DNA of 47,503 nucleotides, from contig CABJAN010000025.1 of the NCBI GenBank assembly GCA_902363515.1, forward strand, positions 1 through 47,503, in the 5' to 3' direction. Origin of the DNA: Bacillota bacterium (GTDB lineage Bacteria > Bacillota > Clostridia > Lachnospirales > Lachnospiraceae). Each line of letters opens with the position of its first letter. Within the stretch, counting starts at the first letter, position 1. Both the position numbers and the translations under genes were made by a program. The notes under the pieces were generated by a model. That model did no database searches and was not told the origin of the DNA. It was given only the letters and a program-made list of their open reading frames with translations. Shown here in pieces: positions 1-7,739 of this stretch.

Positions 1-26
1 CCGTACTAAACTAAAAAAATAATAAT

Positions 27-79
27 AAGCCATCTGATAGAGAATCTGGCAGACAGTCAGGAGCAGTATCAGATGGCTT
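27..79 (-). terminator. Bidirectional intrinsic terminator-like hairpin
   Basis: A perfect 13-bp stem (27-39 with 67-79) encloses a 27-nt loop. On the minus strand the stem is followed by a T-rich run (positions 26 down to 13), and on the plus strand by TTTTATAAAA, so it could stop transcription both ways. It follows the truncated transposase and may originally have served a gene left of the window. Confidence 0.6.
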
Positions 80-108
80 TTATAAAATGTCAATATACGA
101 ATGATTAC

Positions 109-762
109 CTACTTACGATTGTCCGGGACAAGATATTTAGGAACTGCCCCATAATAAGACAGTGCATGTACTGTGCCGATAATAAAATGTGGAAGTTTTT
201 CATCCGGAAAGATCTCTGCATAAACAAGGCTGCTAAAACCAAGTGTAGTTGTAAAAATGTGAACTTTCCGAAGTTCGCCAGTTGTTGTATCCAATAGCAG
301 TTCCGGCTGGTCGCCTACCCAGTCAATATACATCTTTTCGCCAGGGATCCGTTCCACAGGCATAGATGTTTTTGAAGTACCATAAGTATCTACCATAAAA
401 TCACGATACAGCTTATAAAACTGAGCAAGCTGGTAACCGTTAGGATGCTCTTTTTTATAATCAATCCATAGAAAACTCAAGTCAGCATGTTTTCCCATTT
501 GGATCATCTGCTCATGTATTTTTTCAAAATCAGGCAGTGGAATATCCTTATGTCGAAGGTTTTCTTTTGGATAGATGAGATCAACCACCTTTGAGGCTGG
601 CATTTGTCGAAGATCATCCAATGATAAGCCTGAATCCTTGTAGCGGGTCATGATCAATGCAATCCCGCTCTGTCCGATCCGGTAACGTTTTTGTACAGAG
701 TCATAACTGACTTTACTGAGCCGAAGTTCTATGACTCCAAGAATAGTATTGTAGTCGTGCAT
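109..762 (-). pseudogene. istA: Truncated IS21-family transposase IstA (N-terminal 217 residues)
   Basis: The first 217 residues of an IS21-family DDE transposase. The N-terminal part resembles a helix-turn-helix DNA-binding region (residues about 10-45). The start of the rve integrase core is visible, including MYIDWVGDQ, where the first catalytic Asp is expected. Translation stops right after VPDNRK, where intact homologues continue for roughly 300 more residues, so the other catalytic residues are missing. The start is the ATG at 762 because AAAGGAGGA lies just upstream on the minus strand; an in-frame ATG at 807 has no such site. Presumed inactive. Confidence 0.8.
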
Positions 763-823
763 AATAGTTCCTCCTTTGCACTGTGATGAATAATAGTTAC
801 ACATCACAATAATAAAGGAAAAA

Positions 824-915
824 CGTACCGCTTTGAGCAGAAAACGAGTACCGCTAAATCAGAATGAATGTACCGACGATTTCAGAATAGGCGTACCGTT
901 CGAGCAGAATTTGCA
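824..915 (-). repeat. Four iterated transposase-binding-type repeats at the IS21 end
   Basis: GTACCG occurs at 825, 848, 870 and 893, spaced 22-23 bp, each followed 12-13 bp later by CAGAA (838, 860, 883, 905). IS21-family ends are known to carry several repeated sites bound by IstA, which fits. The array sits between the istA start and the first flanking gene and explains why the 116-codon open frame running through it is not a gene. Confidence 0.7.
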
Positions 916-927
916 AATAAGCACCTT

Positions 928-1125
928 TTATATAAATGCTCTTAGTCCAATTAAAATAAGTACTATAGCAATTATTGGAACAGGTATTATGCAAATAAGA
1001 AATAAATTCAATTTTTTCTTTGCTTCGTCTGTATTTTCTTGTTTCGTTTTTTTGATTTTTTGCAAAACAATAAATGGAAAAGAAAGAAAAATAAGACTAC
1101 CTATTAAAATCATTGTAATATTCAT
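928..1125 (-). CDS. Small two-helix membrane protein, unknown function
   Basis: A 65-residue protein with two hydrophobic helices (about residues 2-20 and 40-63) separated by a Lys-rich hydrophilic loop rich in K, E and Q. GGAGG precedes the ATG with about 7 nt spacing. The start overlaps the stop of the upstream gene by 4 nt (ATGTAAATG), which supports translational coupling. It is the last gene of the AT-rich minus-strand cluster before the IS21 end. I do not recognise the family. Confidence 0.5.
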   Translation of the reverse strand: MNITMILIGSLIFLSFPFIVLQKIKKTKQENTDEAKKKLNLFLICIIPVPIIAIVLILIGLRAFI

Positions 1126-1722
1126 TTACATTCCTCCGATTTATCTGTATCATACTCATAAAACACATTATTTACATTTTTAACAACTTCACCTGACTGC
1201 TCCAGCCATTTTATTAAAATTTGTGTATTTTCATAAAGGTGTGTTATACTTGCTATTCTTTTTCCATTTACGTCATATAAGCGAATAATATTTTCTGCAC
1301 ATTTATAACTGATGTTCTTTTTATGAAACTGACAGCTTTTTCCACCTTTAAATATTCGAATGGTTTCACTATCGATAATTTCAACTTTATTTCTGAAAGA
1401 AAACAACAGATGTAGATAATAACTGTCTACAGCAATTAAACTAATTGTTAAAATTAAAATCACCCAATCTACTTTTGAAATTGAGGAGAACAATAAGCTT
1501 AATTCATATATCCCCCCTAAAAAGCCCATAACGCCTAAAGGGAATAATAAAATATTGATAATTGAGTATATACTTTTTTCTAGGAATTTTCACAAAATTA
1601 GAATTAGGTATCACTTTTGAACCTTTCAGTTTTTTTCGTAGTCCATATATTAAACTCATTCCTACTGGAAAACAAATTGCAAATATAATTGATTTTATTA
1701 TAACGTCCAACTCTAAATTCAC
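1122..1722 (-). pseudogene. Frameshifted membrane protein with PH-like C-terminal region (DUF6560-like)
   Basis: Two frames read as one protein of about 200 residues. The 5' part (from 1722) has a transmembrane helix and ends NSNFVK. The other frame continues without a break as FLEKSIYSIINILLFPLGVM, followed by two hydrophobic segments and a soluble C-terminal domain beginning KVEIIDSETIRIF, which looks like a PH-type beta-rich domain. The switch falls in the A4 run at 1590-1587: one extra A separates the halves. The start is GTG at 1722, although its purine-rich site is very close; a TTG at 1711 with AGAGG about 10 nt upstream is an alternative. The DUF6560 assignment is from memory of similar sequences and is uncertain. 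It may be a sequencing error rather than a dead gene. Confidence 0.6.
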
Positions 1723-1727
1723 CTCTT

Positions 1728-2381
1728 TTACTTAGAATGTTTTATATACATCTTTAAATAATATTCTTTTAATTGCTGAGCTTGTCTATGGCCAGAAAAA
1801 GAAGGACTGCTATAAATATCAATCTGTTCTTGAAGATAAGGTAAAACATCTTTGTCAAAAAGTTCAAAAAGATAATCCAAAGCACCAAAATGAAAATGAA
1901 AATACTTTGAATAGAAAAAGTATTTGCTTGTGTTTATTTCACTAATCATCGGTACAACTTTCGTTTCAATTACTTCAAGAACCATTTTTTTGATATTAGC
2001 AGCAGTATCTTTTACGGCGTAGTTAAATAGTGGATGCTCAAGGTTCTCTTTTCCTATACAATAATAGTTGCCAAAACTCCAGCTTCTATCATCAAGCATA
2101 CCTTTGTTACCAATATAGAACTTAGTGTACATACACCACTCATGTAATTTATCTTTTGCCACTGCTGGCTCATAAATAGCAAAACCACAGAAAATCTGAA
2201 AAGCACTTTCATCAAAATAATTAAATCTTTCTTTTTGTATTTCTACCAATGTTATAAAACCATCTTCAGATATTCTGAAAAACTTATTTCCTTTTTTACG
2301 AAATCCATGAGGTCTCAAAATGCTGTGAATAGATTTAGATAGCTCTTTGTAAAAAATTTCAAAATTCATTTCATTGTTCAT
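1728..2381 (-). CDS. DUF4304 domain-containing protein
   Basis: A 217-residue soluble protein. Its first half matches the DUF4304 pattern: an amphipathic helix, then LRPHGFRKKGNKFFR and an aromatic-rich beta region (FITLVEIQKERFNYFDES, then FCGFAIYEP). DUF4304 proteins have no established enzymatic role; they are often found among small orphan genes, in some cases near polymorphic toxin loci. It has an AGAGGTG site before the ATG and lies 5 nt upstream of the next gene. Membership of a mixed AT-rich cluster fits an accessory, possibly immunity-type role, but that is inference. Confidence 0.7.
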   Translation of the reverse strand: MNNEMNFEIFYKELSKSIHSILRPHGFRKKGNKFFRISEDGFITLVEIQKERFNYFDESAFQIFCGFAIYEPAVAKDKLHEWCMYTKFYIGNKGMLDDRSWSFGNYYCIGKENLEHPLFNYAVKDTAANIKKMVLEVIETKVVPMISEINTSKYFFYSKYFHFHFGALDYLFELFDKDVLPYLQEQIDIYSSPSFSGHRQAQQLKEYYLKMYIKHSK

Positions 2382-2555
2382 ATATACACCTCTAATAGCT
2401 TATCGTTCCATGTATATTCCTGTTATAGCACCATAGCACCAGATAATAAAACTTCATTCCTTTATAAGTATATTATCATTATACGAATGGATTGTTTCTG
2501 ACACAAGCAACAAGAATTAACATAGCATATTTAAATAACTAAATGGTAAGAAAAT

Positions 2556-3179
2556 TTAATTTCCATCGTTTATAAGCTGAACCTTTTCCATAGAAATATT
2601 GTATTCTTTACAAAATCTATTGATTGTCCAATTATTTAAAACAAGAAAACTCTTTGCCACGTAAATACTTGCTTCTGAATTATGTAACAAATTGAAAATA
2701 CTTTTTGTGTCATAACAGTTGAAACTATAAGCGGAAGCTGCTGCTGTTTTTTGTATAATATTAGGTTTTGTCAGGCAAATTGTGATATTACATATATATT
2801 TTTTCGCTCCATTTTCTTTTACATATAGATAAGGTCCGCCTAACCCAATGTCATATATTCCTTTCGGGCGACAGGCTAATGTAAAAACTAATGAATTGAT
2901 ATTACGATACAAAATTTCTTTTTCCCTAACACCAAATACTATTTTATTCTCTAATAGTTTATAATGACGCTGCCTTATATAATAATAAAATAATAGTAAA
3001 AAAGACAGAAAAAGAATGGTAAAAATTAGTATTTTTTGAAAACTCACTTTAAAATCAAAGGAAAACAACACCTCTGTCAGGCAAAGTGACAATGCTGAAC
3101 AAACAAATATACCAGTTATAATGTCAAACCAATTATTGAATTTTCCGTTTCCAAAAATATAATCATAACTTTTATTCAT
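2556..3179 (-). CDS. Two-TM membrane protein with soluble C-terminal domain, unknown function
   Basis: A 207-residue protein with two hydrophobic helices (about residues 19-40 and 48-68), then a soluble domain starting LLENKIVFGVREKEILYRNI. A short hydrophobic pair followed by a PH-like strand pattern is common in small bacterial membrane proteins. The start at 3179 is chosen over an in-frame ATG four codons upstream because GAGG lies 6 nt before it. Late in the protein NNWTINRFCKEYNI looks like a small helical motif. No family recognised. Confidence 0.5.
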   Translation of the reverse strand: MNKSYDYIFGNGKFNNWFDIITGIFVCSALSLCLTEVLFSFDFKVSFQKILIFTILFLSFLLLFYYYIRQRHYKLLENKIVFGVREKEILYRNINSLVFTLACRPKGIYDIGLGGPYLYVKENGAKKYICNITICLTKPNIIQKTAAASAYSFNCYDTKSIFNLLHNSEASIYVAKSFLVLNNWTINRFCKEYNISMEKVQLINDGN

Positions 3180-3215
3180 TGATAACCTCATTTTAACAAC
3201 ATCTAAATTTTGATA

Positions 3216-3647
3216 TTAATCTATATCAGTAATCGTTGCATATCTGGTAAATGGTAAATAAGTTATATGAATATTATCGCCTGCTTTACACCAATCTACT
3301 TTTCCTACTTTGTAATATTTTCCATTTTCCAGATAAATTAACATGCCATTTTTTTTCGTTATTACACCTTGAGCTTCTTTATAGTTTGTTGTTAAAACAT
3401 AGGGCAAGTCTAAACAAGAAGGCAAAGTGCCTACTATGCAATAAACAATGCTCATAACCAGAAAAAATCTTTTTACAAGAATGTTTAATTTGTATGCATG
3501 CTTTTTTGCCCATTGTTGCTGTTTGGGATAAAAAAATTCCCATCTGACAATTTTGATTTTGGAAATAGCCAAAAAAGCAAAGAATATTGCAAAAATAGTC
3601 ATTATGAAAAAATATATCCAATATAAAGATAATCTATTAGCGCTCAT
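3216..3647 (-). CDS. DUF3592-like membrane protein
   Basis: A 143-residue protein with two membrane segments (about residues 5-28 and 60-82), then a small beta-rich domain: EAQGVITKKNGMLIYLENG followed by GDNIHITYLPFTRYATI. That order (a G-x-I strand, a charged strand, then G-D-x-(I/V)-x-I-x-Y-L-P) is DUF3592-like and is shared with the neighbouring gene at 3694-4158, so the two are probably diverged copies. The start at 3647 follows GGTAGG with 9 nt spacing. A TTG at 3704 with GGAG would add 19 residues and overlap the upstream gene. Confidence 0.5.
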   Translation of the reverse strand: MSANRLSLYWIYFFIMTIFAIFFAFLAISKIKIVRWEFFYPKQQQWAKKHAYKLNILVKRFFLVMSIVYCIVGTLPSCLDLPYVLTTNYKEAQGVITKKNGMLIYLENGKYYKVGKVDWCKAGDNIHITYLPFTRYATITDID

Positions 3648-3693
3648 GGTTTCATACCTACCTTTCACAGACTCTGCTTGAATAAGTATTACT

Positions 3694-4158
3694 TTATTGT
3701 ACAATCACTCCAGCTTTTGTATTTGGTAAATACATAATAGTAACGATATCGCCTTTTTGATATGATAATGAATCAACGGATAATTCAACTTTCTTTCCAT
3801 TAGATAGAAGTATGACCGTATCTCTCCAGGCAGTCCCATTTTTCTCAATCTCATTTGTAATTTCGCCAGTTATTAGCTGATATTTGCCTGACATTATATA
3901 TTTTATATCTTTTAGAACTGGAATTGCTACCCATAATACAAAGAGCGCTGTTATTATTGTTAAAACTCTCATGGGGATTTCTAATATCCTTCTTAATTTT
4001 AGACAGATTTCTAATTTTTCTTTAGGCATGTTCATTAAACAATATTCTTCTTCTGTGTGAAAGAATCTTCTCTTAACAAACATAACATATATTGCTGTAC
4101 TGACTATTCCAAATACAATCATTAAAAAAATTGTATATTGTATAATGATTCCTTTCAT
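3694..4158 (-). CDS. DUF3592-like membrane protein (related to the next gene)
   Basis: A 154-residue protein with an N-terminal membrane helix (residues 4-27), a charged stretch (RRFFHTEEEYCLMNMPKEK), a second helix (about 62-82), and a C-terminal beta domain ending QKGDIVTIMYLPNTKAGVIVQ. The C-terminal domain parallels the downstream gene product (G-D-x-(I/V)-x-I-x-Y-L-P-x-T), pointing to duplication. AGAAAGGA lies 8 nt before the ATG. Function is unknown; DUF3592-type domains are generally extracytoplasmic or membrane-associated. Confidence 0.55.
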   Translation of the reverse strand: MKGIIIQYTIFLMIVFGIVSTAIYVMFVKRRFFHTEEEYCLMNMPKEKLEICLKLRRILEIPMRVLTIITALFVLWVAIPVLKDIKYIMSGKYQLITGEITNEIEKNGTAWRDTVILLSNGKKVELSVDSLSYQKGDIVTIMYLPNTKAGVIVQ

Positions 4159-4233
4159 AAATATTGTCCTTTCTGTAGGATGACTACAGCACTGGGAAAA
4201 TTATATTGCGTAAACCACTAAATTGGGAGTTAT

Positions 4234-4851
4234 TTAATCAAATATTGTTGGAGAAGTTGGATTTTCAAATGCTTCAAAGCACATCAATATTTGTTCCTTT
4301 GTACATTTTTCCACAGCAAGGTTTTCAGGTATCTCTGTTTTTTCAAAAAAACCAATCTCTGTTGTTTCAATGTTGCTTTCAAATTTTCCACTTTTGTATT
4401 TGCATAAAGAAAAAATCTTTACAACGCCATATGCATAATTTGTTACGTTATGTTTTCTCCAGTCCTGAACAGCAATCAGTTTTTCCACGAATACATTTAA
4501 TCCAGTTTCTTCTTTCACTTCTTTAACAGTATTTGAAGCAATAGATTGGTCAACATCACACCAACCACCAGGCAAAGCCCACGTACCATTATTTTCATGA
4601 ACAAGTAAAATTTTACCGTCAACAAATACTGCGGCTCTTGTGTCCACTTTCGGTGTTTGATATCCTGTTTCATTACAAAAGATATGATAGACTTTATCAA
4701 TAGGAATATCTGTTTTCGCAGAAATCATTTCAGCAGAAATCTTTCTTAATTCTTCATAACGCTCTTTATCATATTTATCCTTTCCGTATTGAAGTCCTGC
4801 CTGAGCAATACTTTGAATACGAATTGCAAAATCAATCCATTTGTCATTCAT
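4234..4851 (-). CDS. Nudix hydrolase with N-terminal Nudix-associated domain
   Basis: A 205-residue protein. Residues 1-65 form the helical N-terminal domain seen in one Nudix subfamily (KWIDFAIRIQSIAQAGLQYG). The Nudix domain follows (TRAAVFVDGKILLVHE, then GTWALPGGWCDV). The Nudix box reads G-x5-Q-x7-K-E-V-K-E-E-T-G-L, so the first conserved Glu is Gln and the Arg is Lys, while the metal-binding KEVKEET core is kept. Such proteins hydrolyse nucleoside-diphosphate derivatives; the substrate here cannot be told. The start at 4851 has GAGGA 8 nt upstream; a longer frame to 4911 overlaps the promoter. First gene of the AT-rich cluster. Confidence 0.8.
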   Translation of the reverse strand: MNDKWIDFAIRIQSIAQAGLQYGKDKYDKERYEELRKISAEMISAKTDIPIDKVYHIFCNETGYQTPKVDTRAAVFVDGKILLVHENNGTWALPGGWCDVDQSIASNTVKEVKEETGLNVFVEKLIAVQDWRKHNVTNYAYGVVKIFSLCKYKSGKFESNIETTEIGFFEKTEIPENLAVEKCTKEQILMCFEAFENPTSPTIFD

Positions 4852-4882
4852 ACTTTTTATCCTCACAAATTTAATTTCTTTC

Positions 4883-4911
4883 ATTATAGACCACAGACTA
4901 AAAATAAACAA
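4883..4911 (-). promoter_or_regulatory. Promoter of the Nudix-led AT-rich cluster
   Basis: On the minus strand TTGTTT (4911-4906), a 17-bp spacer and a perfect TATAAT (4888-4883) lie about 30 nt upstream of the Nudix start. It could drive all the collinear minus-strand genes down to 928. Confidence 0.6.
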
Positions 4912-4925
4912 TGAATGAATACAAA

Positions 4926-4962
4926 AAAGAGATACTCACTTATGATAGTGAAATATCTCTTT
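4926..4962 (-). terminator. ssrA terminator
   Basis: AAAGAGATA (4926-4934) pairs with TATCTCTTT (4954-4962), extended by CTCACT with AGTGA. On the minus strand the stem runs into TTTTTTG. It lies about 30 nt past the tmRNA 3' end. Confidence 0.8.
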
Positions 4963-4989
4963 CCTGCTATTTTTTTTTTAGTACGTTTT

Positions 4990-5342
4990 AGTGGACCTGG
5001 CGGGAATCGAACCCGCGTCCGAAAGTCTATCCCTTGGGGCATCTCCCATCACAGTTATTCTTTTGACATTCCCTTACAGTACCGCCGGATAACAGGCTGA
5101 ACTGCTTAGTAGCTTCATGAAATCTTCCACTTTCTCAAAGCTTTGAAAGCGAAGTGCCCCGCAAGGTCGATGCCAGATTCTCAGACAGCGGGTGGCCTGA
5201 GGCTGACAAGCTGCAATTTAGGCAGCTAACGCTACTTTATTATTGTTTGCGTTTATATTTAGGTTCCAGGTTGGTACGCAGTCCCGGAGTCTGCGGATGG
5301 CTTCCTCAACTTCAAAACCCCCGTCGAAACCAGTACAAGCCC
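4990..5342 (-). ncRNA. ssrA: tmRNA (transfer-messenger RNA)
   Basis: Rescues stalled ribosomes by acting first as a tRNA-Ala mimic and then as an mRNA. The 5' end at 5342 starts GGGCTTG and continues into the conserved GGTTTCGACGGGG. The 3' end has the T-arm GCGGG-TTCGATT-CCCGC and an acceptor strand CAGGTCC that pairs with GGGCTTG using two G-U pairs. The discriminator A is at 4992 and the genome then reads CTA, so the terminal CCA is not fully encoded. The tag frame starts at the GCA at 5250 and encodes ANNNKVALAA, with TAA at 5220-5218. A consensus promoter and an intrinsic terminator flank it. Confidence 0.95.
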
Positions 5343-5363
5343 GCGTGGTTTAAAGCAACTCTT

Positions 5364-5392
5364 ATGATATATGCTTTCTGAAAATTTGTCAA
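5364..5392 (-). promoter_or_regulatory. ssrA promoter
   Basis: On the minus strand a consensus TTGACA (5392-5387), a 17-bp spacer and TATCAT (5369-5364) end about 21 bp before the tmRNA 5' end. The near-consensus form fits an abundant stable RNA; the extra distance suggests a short processed 5' leader. Confidence 0.8.
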
Positions 5393-5400
5393 GGCTTCCG

Positions 5401-5429
5401 TTGCAATTCTTCAGACAGGATGATATATT
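5401..5429 (+). promoter_or_regulatory. Candidate promoter of the two-component operon
   Basis: TTGCAA (5401-5406), a 17-bp spacer and TATATT (5424-5429), giving a leader of about 97 nt before the response regulator. It starts 9 bp beyond the ssrA -35 box, so the two promoters are divergent. Confidence 0.45.
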
Positions 5430-5532
5430 GGAATTATCGTTCATACAGTGAACAGCCATATATGGGAGTAAAGTTCACAATTCTGACAAATTTGACTGCT
5501 ATAGTAGGACAGAGAGACAGGAGGAGCAGATT

Positions 5533-6213
5533 ATGGAAAAACGAAAAATTTTAGTAGTGGATGATGAGAGCAGAATGCGGAAACTGGTACGGGATTTTCT
5601 TACAAAACAGGGCTTTGAAGTTTTGGAGGCAGGAGACGGAGAGGCTGCTCTTGATATTTTTTATGCAGATAAAGATATTGCCTTGCTGATTTTAGATGTG
5701 ATGATGCCCAAGATGGATGGATGGCAGGTATGCAGGGAAATCCGTTCTCATTCTAAAGTGCCGATTATTATGCTGACAGCCAGAGGAGATGAGCGGGATG
5801 AGCTTCTGGGATTTGAACTGGGTGTGGATGAATATATTTCCAAGCCTTTCAGTCCTAAGATTCTGGTAGCCAGAGTAGAAGCTATTTTGCGAAGAACCAG
5901 CCAGACGGATGCGGATGGTGTGCTAAGAGCAGGAGGTGTGGAGATTAATAAGGTTTCTCATATTGCATCCATTGACGGAGAACCTATGGAATTAAGCTAT
6001 AAGGAGTTTGAGCTTTTGGCATATTTTATGGAAAACCAGGGGATTGCCCTGTCCAGGGAAAAAATTTTGAATTCTGTTTGGAATTATGATTATTTTGGAG
6101 ATGCAAGAACCATTGATACCCATGTGAAAAAGCTGCGGAGCAAAATGGGAGAAAAAGGAGAGTATATTAAGACCATCTGGGGAATGGGATATAAGTTTGA
6201 GGTGGAAGGATGA
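5533..6213 (+). CDS. OmpR/PhoB-family response regulator
   Basis: A 226-residue transcriptional regulator. The receiver domain (residues 3-120) has the acidic pair D10-D11, phospho-acceptor D55 in LLILDVMMPKMDG, T82 and K104 (YISKPF). The C-terminal winged helix (about 130-225) includes LSYKEFELLAYF and the recognition segment DARTIDTHVKKLRSK. It is translated after GGAGG, and its last codons overlap the histidine kinase start by 4 nt (ATGA), so the two proteins form a cognate pair. The signal is not evident from the sequence. Confidence 0.93.
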   Translation: MEKRKILVVDDESRMRKLVRDFLTKQGFEVLEAGDGEAALDIFYADKDIALLILDVMMPKMDGWQVCREIRSHSKVPIIMLTARGDERDELLGFELGVDEYISKPFSPKILVARVEAILRRTSQTDADGVLRAGGVEINKVSHIASIDGEPMELSYKEFELLAYFMENQGIALSREKILNSVWNYDYFGDARTIDTHVKKLRSKMGEKGEYIKTIWGMGYKFEVEG

Positions 6214-7694
6214 AGAAATCCATAAAAATACGGTTGGCAGTTACCTATATTGGAATTATGTGTCTGTCTCTGGCAGTGATGCTTTTGGTAAACTCTCTTT
6301 TTCTGGAAAAATTCTACTTGCGTAAGAAAACAGAGTCGCTGAAAAAAGTATACAATACCATGAATGATACATCTGACACCAGGTACTACAGTTCTCTGGC
6401 AGATGATGAAAAATTTAAACAATATTGTGATGAGAACAATCTTTCTATGATTGTGGTAGAGGATGTTACTTCCAGAATTTTGTTTGCCTATGCGAAAAAT
6501 TCAGAACGTCTGTATTCAGAAATCCAGTTTGGGGTTCTGGATGACTTTGTGCGGGGAAAGAGGGAAATTCTGGAAGCAACGGATAACTACATTGTGGAGA
6601 AGAAAACGGACGATGTGAAGGCAATGGATTCCGTTAATATGGTAGGGGTACTGGATAATGGAAATGGTTTTCTGATTACCACTCCGGCTCAGAGTTTGAA
6701 GGACAGCGCTTTGATTTCCAATGTTTTTTATTTGTATATTGGTCTGTTTACCATTTTCATCAGTTCTGTGGTCATCTGGTTTATTTCCAGGCATATTACC
6801 AGGCCTTTGCAGCAGCTTTCTGAGTTGTCTAAGGAAATGGCGAATCTGAATTTTGATGCTAAATACACCAGTACCAGTGAGGATGAAATCGGTGTTCTTG
6901 GGAATAATTTAAACAGGATGTCCGGAGAATTGGAAAAAACAATTTCAGAGCTTCGGACTGCCAATAATGAACTGCAGAAGGATATTGAGAAAAAAGAGCA
7001 GATTGATGAAATGAGAAAGGAATTTCTCTCTAATGTGTCTCATGAGCTGAAAACTCCCATTGCTTTAATTCAGGGATATGCAGAAGGGCTTCAGGAATGT
7101 ATTAATGATGACCAGGAGAGCAGAGAATTTTATTGTGATGTGATTATTGATGAGGCAGCTAAGATGAATAATATGGTGAAAAAACTGCTGAGTCTGAATC
7201 AACTGGAGTTTGGAAATGATACGGTGAATATGGAGCGGTTTGACCTTACGGAATTAGTGAAAGGTGTGGTGCAGTCTGCACAGCTTCTGGCGTCCCAGAA
7301 AGAGGCGGAAATCCGGTTTTTACAGGAAGAACCCATTTCAGTATGGGGGGATGAATTTAAAATAGAAGAGGTGGTGACAAACTATGTTTCAAATGCCCTG
7401 AATCATGTGGATTTTGAGAAAAAAATAGAGATTAAGGCAGTGAAACGTGGCGATGTGGTAAGGCTTTCTGTGTTTAATACAGGTGCCAGAATCCCGGAAG
7501 AAGATTTGGATAAAATATGGATTAAATTTTATAAAGTGGATAAAGCCAGAACCAGGGAATATGGAGGTAGCGGTATTGGCTTGTCTATTGTAAAGGCCAT
7601 TATGGACAGTATGAATCAAAAGTGCGGTGTCATTAATTATGAAAATGGTGTAGAATTTTGGTTTGAACTTGCTTGTGGAGACACATTCTGTTAA
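6210..7694 (+). CDS. Membrane sensor histidine kinase
   Basis: A 494-residue kinase. TM1 spans residues 9-31, an extracytoplasmic sensor region about 32-170, TM2 about 171-193, and a HAMP linker about 191-243 (RHITRPLQQL and DEIGVLGNNLNRM). Then a coiled linker and the HisKA domain with phospho-acceptor H278 in SNVSHELKTP. The ATPase domain has the N box around N395 (NYVSNALNHV) and the G boxes (EYGGSGIGLSIVK). It autophosphorylates H278 and passes the phosphate to D55 of the preceding regulator. The sensor domain gives no clear ligand clue. Confidence 0.92.
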   Translation: MKKSIKIRLAVTYIGIMCLSLAVMLLVNSLFLEKFYLRKKTESLKKVYNTMNDTSDTRYYSSLADDEKFKQYCDENNLSMIVVEDVTSRILFAYAKNSERLYSEIQFGVLDDFVRGKREILEATDNYIVEKKTDDVKAMDSVNMVGVLDNGNGFLITTPAQSLKDSALISNVFYLYIGLFTIFISSVVIWFISRHITRPLQQLSELSKEMANLNFDAKYTSTSEDEIGVLGNNLNRMSGELEKTISELRTANNELQKDIEKKEQIDEMRKEFLSNVSHELKTPIALIQGYAEGLQECINDDQESREFYCDVIIDEAAKMNNMVKKLLSLNQLEFGNDTVNMERFDLTELVKGVVQSAQLLASQKEAEIRFLQEEPISVWGDEFKIEEVVTNYVSNALNHVDFEKKIEIKAVKRGDVVRLSVFNTGARIPEEDLDKIWIKFYKVDKARTREYGGSGIGLSIVKAIMDSMNQKCGVINYENGVEFWFELACGDTFC

Positions 7695-7739
7695 ACTAAA
7701 AAGATGGAATAAAATAGAAAATACAAAGGAGGAACAAAA

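Larger units (their letters stand above)
109..915 (-). mobile_element. Remnant of an IS21-family insertion sequence
   Basis: This is the transposase-proximal end of an IS21-type element: an iterated-repeat terminus at 824-915, a leader, and the first 217 codons of istA. The rest of istA and the whole istB ATPase gene, which normally follows, are absent. The outer tip is placed near 915 because the outermost repeat reads TGCAAATTCTG on the minus strand there. The opposite end is lost, so no target duplication can be read. The element cannot move by itself. Confidence 0.7.

Noticed and set aside
833..1183. 116-codon plus-strand frame
   Set aside because: It runs through the IS21 end repeats and antisense to two collinear genes, with no ribosome site.
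1..4990. att direct repeats of the ssrA 3' end bounding an island
   Set aside because: No second copy of the ssrA 3' sequence (GGTTCGATTCCCGCC) is visible in the window, so the island's boundaries are unproven.
5154..5381. 75-codon frame in the ssrA region
   Set aside because: It is antisense to tmRNA structure.
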